This document shows, one piece after another, positions 1 through 4,914 of a stretch of 6,619 nt of DNA. Every line of letters starts with the position of its first letter. The stretch's first letter is position 1. Both the position numbers and the translations under genes were made by a program. The notes under the pieces were generated by a model, which was not told the origin of the DNA, did not search any database, and saw only the letters and a list, made by a program, of their open reading frames with translations. The stretch comes from Bacteroidales bacterium (lineage in GTDB: Bacteria; Bacteroidota; Bacteroidia; Bacteroidales; B18-G4): assembly GCA_030618905.1 (NCBI GenBank), contig JAUXCL010000138.1:1-6619 (forward strand), in the 5' to 3' direction.

Positions 1-178
1 AAGCCTGACAATCTTTAACCTGGTCGGTAAAATGGTGATCTCCCACCAGGTTTCGGGTACTCATCCCGGAAGTGATTTACAAATACCTGTAAGCCACCTG
101 ACTCCCGGAATGTATATACTTGAGGTAAAGACCAATAATGCCTTTACAAACACATTGAGGAAATTCATCAAACAATAA
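1..178 (+). CDS. T9SS type A sorting domain, 3' end of a secreted protein gene (partial)
   Basis: Codons starting at base 2 stay open to a TAA stop at 176-178 and give 58 residues; the start and passenger domain lie outside the window. The fragment has the hallmarks of a type IX secretion C-terminal sorting domain: the strand-turn motif IFNLVGKMVISHQ, then the motif LTPGMYILEVKT, then a short basic C-terminus ending RKFIKQ. In this family the domain directs the protein through the outer membrane and is normally removed, with the cargo released or attached to surface lipopolysaccharide. The usual PNP motif that opens the domain would sit just upstream of base 1. The function of the protein itself cannot be read from this piece. 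The gene converges with the lipoprotein gene at 190-1152, leaving only 11 bases between the stops and no visible terminator. Confidence 0.85.
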   Translation, partial: SLTIFNLVGKMVISHQVSGTHPGSDLQIPVSHLTPGMYILEVKTNNAFTNTLRKFIKQ

Positions 179-189
179 GTGAAAAGAAA

Positions 190-1152
190 TTAATGCTGAC
201 TTCCGGCTTTGAAGGTTCTGTATAATATATTAATACCCTGGGGACTGGTAGGTGATGGAAAGACTTTGCGCTCCAGCCAATCATTATAAAGGGTGAAATA
301 ATTCCCCACACCTGATTCATAGGTGAATACCTCAGCATTCGCAACATTGTCCCCGACCCATTCATAAGATTCCAGGTGTCCGCTTTCATAATAATTAAAT
401 GATACAATATCTGTCTGTATCCATGCCCCTCCACTGAATTCATAGTAGGCTATGGAATTTGGCATTGTAGATGTATAAGTAAAATAAGCTCTGAACTCCC
501 TTTCCCATGTCCCACTATCAGAGAGGTAGGAATATTCAATATATTCTTTCATCTGTCCGCCCTGGTAGTAAAACATCGTTTTTCCGCTCTGGACCCATGT
601 ATCATCAATGAAATCAAATTCTTTCATTTCCTGGAAATTGTTACCATCATAGAAATACACTTCTTTAAAACTCTCCTGCCAGGCTGCACCTTCATATAAA
701 TATTCAATTTTCTCAAGCATCTTAGTGTTTTCATATAAAAATATACTACGCCAAAATGGGATCCATTGTGCACCTGTATAAATATGGTATATATGTTCAG
801 TGAGCCGGTTATTGGTATAGTTTTTAATCGTCCTGTTGTCAGGTCTCCAGTTCCCGGCATCAAAAATGTAAGAAATTTCTGCAACATCATCTCCATGATA
901 TACATAATCTCTTCTTGATCCGGGTTCCCAGGCTCCCTGTATGTCCTGCTGATAACTATATCTGGCGGAAATCTTTTCACCTGAATACTCATAAACATTC
1001 TTCCAGGCAGGTATAGCATCCTGGTAGATAATTCCTTCCGTGATCCTGTAATTATCTTTTAAAAATGGAGCAGATGACGTTTCATCTTTCTCGCATGCAC
1101 CAAGAAATACAAGTAACAATAACAGGTAAGATATTTTTGATAACTTACGCAT
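190..1152 (-). CDS. Surface-type lipoprotein with about eight ~28-residue Tyr/Trp repeats
   Basis: The 320-residue product begins MRKLSKISYL, followed by a Leu-rich hydrophobic stretch and the lipobox LGAC, so Cys20 is the predicted lipidated residue. The residues after it, CEKDE, resemble the Lys-acidic-acidic lipoprotein export signal described in Capnocytophaga, which suggests display on the outer face of the outer membrane. The rest is repetitive: Trp at 50, 75, 102, 130, 158, 186, 216 and 244, spaced 25-30 residues, each preceded by a Tyr/Phe-rich strand such as EISYIFDAGNW or KIEYLYEGAAW. This resembles the Tyr-Asp/Trp beta-hairpin repeats common in secreted Bacteroidota proteins, which often carry a T9SS sorting domain. 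Here the tail is short (VFPSPTS, then only 16 residues after it), with no full sorting domain. Role unknown; adhesion or ligand binding is possible but only inferred. ATG 1150-1152 fits the signal peptide and lies 43 bases from a -7-like element. Confidence 0.82.
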   Translation of the reverse strand: MRKLSKISYLLLLLVFLGACEKDETSSAPFLKDNYRITEGIIYQDAIPAWKNVYEYSGEKISARYSYQQDIQGAWEPGSRRDYVYHGDDVAEISYIFDAGNWRPDNRTIKNYTNNRLTEHIYHIYTGAQWIPFWRSIFLYENTKMLEKIEYLYEGAAWQESFKEVYFYDGNNFQEMKEFDFIDDTWVQSGKTMFYYQGGQMKEYIEYSYLSDSGTWEREFRAYFTYTSTMPNSIAYYEFSGGAWIQTDIVSFNYYESGHLESYEWVGDNVANAEVFTYESGVGNYFTLYNDWLERKVFPSPTSPQGINILYRTFKAGSQH

Positions 1153-1195
1153 TGATTTGGGTATAAACGACTAAAAACAATGGTCTCGTTACAAA

Positions 1196-1203
1196 CAAAT
1201 ATA
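1196..1203 (-). promoter_or_regulatory. Candidate Bacteroidota -7 element for the lipoprotein gene
   Basis: Read on the minus strand this is TATATTTG, an exact fit to the Bacteroidota -7 consensus TAnnTTTG. It sits 43 bases before the ATG of the repeat lipoprotein, leaving a leader of about 35-40 bases. At the expected -33 distance the sequence is TTTTC rather than TTG, so the call rests on the -7 box and position alone. Confidence 0.45.
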
Positions 1204-1282
1204 CGACACGAATCTCATAAATGAAAATTATACGCACGTATTTTCACATAAGTTCGGAAATTACTAAGTATGGGGGCATACT

Positions 1283-1435
1283 TTAATTAAGTGAATCGAC
1301 AAGCATCTGATAATCCCTGAATGCTTTTAAGACTTTATCATCTTGCAACATCAAGCGAATAAGCTGTTGTAACTCACTTTTAGACATCTGACCGTAATGA
1401 AAACGGTTGATCAATTGCTCTTCCTGCGGGATCAT
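1283..1435 (-). CDS. Possible 50-residue small protein, N-terminal anti-sigma-like helix pair
   Basis: An ATG at 1433-1435 opens a 50-codon frame ending in TAA at 1283-1285; an in-frame TAA four codons upstream fixes the maximum length. The product starts MIPQEEQLINRFHYGQMSKS and continues with an amphipathic helix (ELQQLIRLMLQDD) ending DYQMLVDSLN. The layout (acidic start, L-I-x-R-F/Y, short 'GxMS' turn, helix with a 'DDKVLKAF' segment) resembles the first 45 or so residues of many Bacteroidota anti-sigma or zinc-finger-like membrane proteins, pattern LIxxYLxGxLSxxExxxFExxL. In those proteins a transmembrane segment follows; here the frame stops and nothing membrane-like follows in frame. 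It could be a genuine stand-alone small protein or the stub of a decayed gene. No convincing promoter was found for it. Confidence 0.4.
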   Translation of the reverse strand: MIPQEEQLINRFHYGQMSKSELQQLIRLMLQDDKVLKAFRDYQMLVDSLN

Positions 1436-1523
1436 AATATAAGGGGTTTACATCTATTAATACGGAAAACCGGAAAAAGTGACCCTCGAACCCTAATATT
1501 TTTGAAAATTTGTCAAAATCACC

Positions 1524-1549
1524 ACTTTGAACTTTGAACTTTGAACTTT
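1524..1549. repeat. 7-bp tandem repeat (ACTTTGA x 3.7)
   Basis: Three perfect copies of ACTTTGA run head to tail from 1524 to 1544, followed by a partial copy (ACTTT) to 1549. The array ends two bases before the TTG of the -33 element at 1552. Short GAACTTT-type arrays are familiar from Bacteroidota intergenic DNA. Copy number could vary by slippage, but a change here would lie upstream of the core promoter and outside any reading frame. Confidence 0.85.
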
Positions 1550-1551
1550 CC

Positions 1552-1582
1552 TTGCTTTTATTTCCCTGATTTATTACATTTG
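1552..1582 (+). promoter_or_regulatory. Bacteroidota-type promoter for the secreted protein/TonB receptor operon
   Basis: TTG at 1552-1554 is followed by 20 bases and then TACATTTG at 1575-1582. This matches the Bacteroidota primary sigma consensus TTG-N19-21-TAnnTTTG at both boxes and in spacing. A start site about 7 bases downstream would leave a leader of roughly 17 bases before the ATG at 1606. No Shine-Dalgarno-like purine run precedes that ATG, which is usual in this phylum. Confidence 0.75.
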
Positions 1583-1605
1583 TTAGAGATCAAATCTCAC
1601 GAATC

Positions 1606-2364
1606 ATGAAAACAATCATATTATTAACAAGTGTCATCTTAATTGCTTTAACATGTAATGTGGCCATGGGGCAATGCACTCCTGGCGATGAAATCACATG
1701 CCCGGACCCCGAAGAAAATGGCGAAATATGTCCGGATTCCCTGGCAGGCGGATTCTATATGGAACCTTACAACCAGGAAATTACAATCTTGCCACCGGTC
1801 TCTTTTGAAACCGGGCAGGGCAGCATTGATCTGCATCATATAACCCTGTTGGCCATTGACAATCTACCTGAAGGCATCACCTGGGAATCCAATGCCCCTG
1901 ACGACGAATTTATGGCCGGAGTATACCATTGTATTTTATTGTCAGGTACTCCGGCTGATACCGGAAGCTTTCCAATGCATATTCAGGTAGAAGTGTTTAT
2001 ACAGGTCCTGCCCTCCCTCCCACCCGTATCTGCCGGAATACAAACAGATTCTTCAATTGCCATGATCATTTCCCCTGAAGCAAGCGGTATTGCAAATGAT
2101 ATTGACGGGTTCAGTATCCTGAAAAACAACCCCAACCCATTTTTACAAACCACAAGCATTAATTTCACCTTGAATAAGGCCGAATTGGTATGGATTCATG
2201 TGTATGATCTGACAGGGCAATGTCTGCACCAAACACAAATTAAAGCGGAATCGGGAATAAATAATTATCTTTTTGATGGGACATTTCTTCAAGCGGGAAT
2301 GTACATTTGTCGCATTTCAACACCCTACCATAAGGCGTCAATGAAATTGATAAAGACAAGATAG
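1606..2364 (+). CDS. Secreted Cys-rich, Ig-like protein with T9SS type A sorting domain
   Basis: The 252-residue product opens with a signal peptide (MKTIILLTSVILIALTCNVA, cleavage likely after AMG), leaving Gln23 as the mature N-terminus, in line with the Gln preference of Bacteroidota signal peptidase I substrates. It is not a lipoprotein, because Gln precedes Cys24. Residues 24-42 carry three Cys in an acidic, Pro-rich run (C-x7-C-x9-C). Residues about 47-135 resemble a bacterial putative-Ig domain, with NLPEGITW (86-93) and SGTPADTGSFP (113-123) as the typical motifs. A linker leads to a T9SS type A sorting domain at about 168-252: NNPNPF (174-179), HVYDLTGQCL (198-207), LQAGMYICRI (228-237) and a basic end, MKLIKTR. 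The product should therefore cross the outer membrane and end up on the surface or outside the cell. The TonB receptor starts 6 bases after its stop, so the two genes are almost certainly co-transcribed. A ligand-capture role for the receptor is inferred, and the ligand is unknown. Confidence 0.85.
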   Translation: MKTIILLTSVILIALTCNVAMGQCTPGDEITCPDPEENGEICPDSLAGGFYMEPYNQEITILPPVSFETGQGSIDLHHITLLAIDNLPEGITWESNAPDDEFMAGVYHCILLSGTPADTGSFPMHIQVEVFIQVLPSLPPVSAGIQTDSSIAMIISPEASGIANDIDGFSILKNNPNPFLQTTSINFTLNKAELVWIHVYDLTGQCLHQTQIKAESGINNYLFDGTFLQAGMYICRISTPYHKASMKLIKTR

Positions 2365-2370
2365 TATTAA

Positions 2371-4641
2371 ATGATCATCTCACTTCAAATCAGGCATTTA
2401 CTAACACTTGTCTTTTTCTTATCAATCATTTTTCAATCCCTTGCACAAAAAGGCAGTGTCTCCGGTATAGTTACAGATCGCCAGACAGGTGATGCCCTGG
2501 CAGGAGTCAATGTTATGCTTGACAGTATTACGGGTGTAAGCACCGATAAGGATGGCAAATATTTACTTGAATTATTACCGGGCGTTTATACACTCAGCTT
2601 CACCTACCTGGGTTATGCCCCTGAAACGAATTCCGTTGCCATAGAAGATGATTCATTTTTAAATCTAAATATTTCCATGGCCACGACATCGATCAGTTTG
2701 GATATGGCAGTGGTCACGGCAGGAAAATTTGAACAACGTTTGGCAGATGTGACTGTTTCGATGGATATCATCCAGCCTGAATTCCTTGAAAACAACAATA
2801 CAGTCAACCTGGAAACAGCCGTAAACCAGACTCCGGGTGTCGATGTGATGGACGGACAGGCCAGCGTGCGGGGCGGCGGCGGATACAGTTATGGGGCGGG
2901 CAGCAGGGTGATGATCCTTCTTGATGGTTTGCCTATGCTTACGGCAGACGTCAATGAAGCCAAATGGAATTACCTCCCTGTAGAAAATATAGCGCAGGTG
3001 GAGATCATGAAAGGTGCATCCTCGGCTTTGTATGGGTCATCTGCACTGAACGGTGTAATCAACGTACGGACCATGGTTCCCGGTAAAAAACCACAGACTA
3101 AGGTTTCTTTATTTGGGGGAATGTTTATGAAGCCCCGAAGGAAAGAAACTTCCTGGTGGTGGGATGCCAATCCCCTTTTCGGTGGTGCCAGTTTTTCCCA
3201 TTTGAGGAAAGTGGGCTCTGTCGATCTGATGTTTAGTGGCAATGGATTCAGCAATACCGGTTACCGGATGGAAGATTATGAAGAGCGTATACGTTTCAGT
3301 GCCGGTTTCCGTCATCTTCCAAAGAAAGCCAAAGGATTAGCCTATGGATTAAATGCCAGTTTCCAGGAACAAAACAGTTCCGATTTCCTGATCTGGCAGG
3401 ATGCCGATTCAGGTGCTTTTTTACAGAATCCGGATGTCATCTCACCAACCAGGGGCAGAAGGTTCAACGTTGATCCATATGTGCTTTTTTATGGTGAAAA
3501 AGGCAGCAAGCACAGTCTGAGGACCAGGTTTTACAGGGTATATAACCGTTTTGACGATGATCCTGATAAGAATAATGGCTCGGACCTGTATTATGGGGAG
3601 TACCAGTATCAAAAAGCTTTTAAAAGTGGCTTGAACTGGACCGCTGGATTGATCGGGTCATATGCGGAGACCAATGCAGAATTATTTGGAGACCATTACA
3701 GCAGCACTGTCGGGATCTATACGCAGTTGGATCAGAAATTCTTTGATCGTTTATCAGCTTCCCTGGGTTTGCGATGGGAAAGATATACATTGGATAAGTC
3801 AAAGGACGCTTCGAAACCGGTGCTCAGGGCGGGTGTCAATTACCAGGCAGCGGAATTTACCTTTATCAGGGCATCTTACGGGCAGGGCTACCGCTTCCCC
3901 TCTATTGCGGAGACCTATACCTCGACTTCACTGGGCAGTTTGAACATATTCCCGAACCCTGACCTGAATCCCGAAACCAGTTGGAGCACAGAGTTGGGTG
4001 TCAGGCAAGGTTTTAAGCTGGGGACCTGGACAGGTTTCGTTGATGCCGCCTTGTTCTGGAACGAATACCAGGACATGATCGAGTTTACCTTTGGAATATA
4101 TCATGAGGACAGCACCGGTACTCCCGGTTTAGACGATATAGGCTTCAAATCCTTAAATGTCGGTGATGCCAGGATCACGGGTGTTGATTTGCTATTGGGA
4201 GGATCAGGATATTGCAGGCAGGTCTACCTGGAGCTCTTCACAGGTTACACTTACATGAACCCCATGGAGATCAATGCTGAAGATGGAGAAGAACAGGTTT
4301 TGAAATACCGTTACCGTCATTCCGTGAAGGGTGATATTGAACTGACATGGAAAAAGCTATCCGGAGGAATGAATTTGATTTATAATAGTCATATAGAGCG
4401 GATCGATGAGGCTTTTGAAGAGGAGATACTGGGTCAGGAGATCTTCCCGGGCCTGAAAGATTACAGGCTAAAAAACAACAAGGGCTTTGTGGTATTCGAT
4501 TTCCGGGCAGGGTACCAGATTACCAAAGCATCGAAGCTGGCATTGATCATGAAGAATTTATTCAATAAGGAGTACATGGGCCGTCCCGGTGATATCATGC
4601 CACCCAGGAATATTACATTGCAGTATCTTCTCTCCCTCTAA
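2371..4641 (+). CDS. TonB-dependent outer-membrane receptor with carboxypeptidase-D-like N-terminal domain
   Basis: The 756-residue product has a signal peptide (about 1-25, SLA before Gln26). A carboxypeptidase-regulatory-like beta-sandwich follows at about 29-108 (GIVTDRQTGDALAGVNVML, then LLPGVYTLSFTYLGY). A TonB-box-like segment MAVVTAG lies at 112-118. The plug spans about 119-235, with TPGVDV (154-159), the Gly-rich VRGGGGYSYGAG (166-177) and the plug end KGASSALYGSSALNGVINVR (214-233). The remainder is the beta-barrel, with a late MKNLFNKEYMGRPG motif. Such receptors import scarce ligands (metal chelates, cofactors, oligomers) using energy from TonB/ExbBD. Length is that of a compact siderophore/cobalamin-type receptor, clearly shorter than a SusC protein, and no susD-like gene follows. 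Substrate cannot be assigned. It is the second gene of an operon with the secreted T9SS protein. The last residue is Leu, whereas barrels usually end in Phe or another aromatic. No terminator is seen on this strand after the stop. Confidence 0.93.
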   Translation: MIISLQIRHLLTLVFFLSIIFQSLAQKGSVSGIVTDRQTGDALAGVNVMLDSITGVSTDKDGKYLLELLPGVYTLSFTYLGYAPETNSVAIEDDSFLNLNISMATTSISLDMAVVTAGKFEQRLADVTVSMDIIQPEFLENNNTVNLETAVNQTPGVDVMDGQASVRGGGGYSYGAGSRVMILLDGLPMLTADVNEAKWNYLPVENIAQVEIMKGASSALYGSSALNGVINVRTMVPGKKPQTKVSLFGGMFMKPRRKETSWWWDANPLFGGASFSHLRKVGSVDLMFSGNGFSNTGYRMEDYEERIRFSAGFRHLPKKAKGLAYGLNASFQEQNSSDFLIWQDADSGAFLQNPDVISPTRGRRFNVDPYVLFYGEKGSKHSLRTRFYRVYNRFDDDPDKNNGSDLYYGEYQYQKAFKSGLNWTAGLIGSYAETNAELFGDHYSSTVGIYTQLDQKFFDRLSASLGLRWERYTLDKSKDASKPVLRAGVNYQAAEFTFIRASYGQGYRFPSIAETYTSTSLGSLNIFPNPDLNPETSWSTELGVRQGFKLGTWTGFVDAALFWNEYQDMIEFTFGIYHEDSTGTPGLDDIGFKSLNVGDARITGVDLLLGGSGYCRQVYLELFTGYTYMNPMEINAEDGEEQVLKYRYRHSVKGDIELTWKKLSGGMNLIYNSHIERIDEAFEEEILGQEIFPGLKDYRLKNNKGFVVFDFRAGYQITKASKLALIMKNLFNKEYMGRPGDIMPPRNITLQYLLSL

Positions 4642-4657
4642 CGAACCCATCCAATTT

Positions 4658-4713
4658 CGCACTATGCTACTATCGTACTATGCTACTATCGTACTATGGT
4701 ACTATGGTACTCG
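4658..4713. repeat. Array of seven 8-bp tandem repeats (consensus SSYACTAT)
   Basis: Seven contiguous octamers fill 56 bases: CGCACTAT, GCTACTAT, CGTACTAT, GCTACTAT, CGTACTAT, GGTACTAT and GGTACTCG. The core ACTAT is constant except in the last unit, and the first three positions vary. Units 2-3 and 4-5 form a perfect 16-bp duplication (4666-4681 and 4682-4697). The array begins 17 bases after the receptor stop and ends just before the tRNA-Asp terminator, so it lies between two convergent transcription units. It is noncoding and its function is unknown. Confidence 0.9.
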
Positions 4714-4715
4714 AT

Positions 4716-4740
4716 AAAAGGCCTCTCATTTCTGAGAAGC
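4716..4740 (-). terminator. Intrinsic terminator after tRNA-Asp
   Basis: On the minus strand, GCTTCTCA and TGAGAGGC pair over 8 bp (one G-U) around a GAAA tetraloop (4721-4740), followed by CTTTT. It lies 5 bases past the tRNA 3' end, as expected for a short tRNA unit. The T-run is on the minus strand only, so it is unlikely to stop transcription coming from the receptor gene, although the hairpin itself could block 3' decay. Confidence 0.65.
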
Positions 4741-4745
4741 TTCAG

Positions 4746-4820
4746 CGGTCCGGACGGGACTCGAACCCGCGACCCCGTGCGTGACAGGCACGTATTCTAA
4801 CCAAACTGAACTACCGGACC
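4746..4820 (-). tRNA. tRNA-Asp (anticodon GTC)
   Basis: The minus strand folds into a complete 75-base cloverleaf. The acceptor stem is GGTCCGG/CCGGACC with discriminator G, as is typical for tRNA-Asp. The D arm has the GG of its loop. The anticodon stem is CGTGC/GCACG with loop CTGTCAC, giving anticodon GTC at 4783-4785. The variable loop is GGGTC, and the T arm is GCGGG/CCCGT with loop TTCGAGT. The 3' CCA is not encoded (CTG follows the discriminator), so it would be added after transcription. The gene has its own promoter upstream and a terminator downstream. It follows comEC on the same strand but is probably transcribed independently. Confidence 0.97.
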
Positions 4821-4847
4821 AGTTTCCTAAAAGAACTTAAGGGAGTG

Positions 4848-4877
4848 CAAAATTAAACGAAAAAAATGATTATGCAA
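4848..4877 (-). promoter_or_regulatory. Promoter of tRNA-Asp
   Basis: On the minus strand TTG (4875-4877) is followed by 19 bases and then TAATTTTG (4848-4855). Both boxes and the spacing match the Bacteroidota consensus TTG-N19-21-TAnnTTTG. The start site would fall near 4840, leaving a leader of about 20 bases before the mature tRNA 5' end at 4820. The flanking DNA is very AT-rich, in keeping with a strong promoter. Confidence 0.8.
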
Positions 4878-4914
4878 AAAATATTTTTACTTTTTTAGCC
4901 TCCATAATCAAAGA

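Larger units (their letters stand above)
1153..1605. other. Intergenic region between divergent genes
   Basis: This 453-base AT-rich stretch separates the minus-strand lipoprotein gene from the + strand secreted-protein/receptor operon. It holds a -7-like element for the lipoprotein gene (1196-1203), a possible 50-codon minus-strand ORF (1283-1435), a 7-bp tandem repeat (1524-1549) and the operon promoter (1552-1582). An imperfect inverted repeat, TTTTGA...TCAAAA, lies at 1500-1518. Nothing recognisable was seen at 1204-1282 or 1436-1499, and no riboswitch or tRNA was recognised. Confidence 0.7.

Noticed and set aside
624..1019. A 131-codon minus-strand frame within the lipoprotein gene
   Set aside because: It overlaps the repeat lipoprotein on the same strand in another frame and lacks a signal, motif or own promoter; the repeats and lipobox support the 190-1152 frame.
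1500..1518. Inverted repeat TTTTGA...TCAAAA as an operator or terminator
   Set aside because: Only 6 bp per arm in very AT-rich DNA, no GC stem and no associated T-run in a useful place; expected by chance.
1672..1677. Lipoprotein signal in the secreted T9SS protein
   Set aside because: Cys24 is preceded by Met-Gly-Gln; Gln at the -1 position does not fit a lipobox, so signal peptidase I cleavage before Gln23 is more likely.
4746..4820. tRNA-Asp as an integration site of a mobile element
   Set aside because: No integrase, no direct repeat of the tRNA 3' end and no foreign-looking cargo is present on either side within the window.
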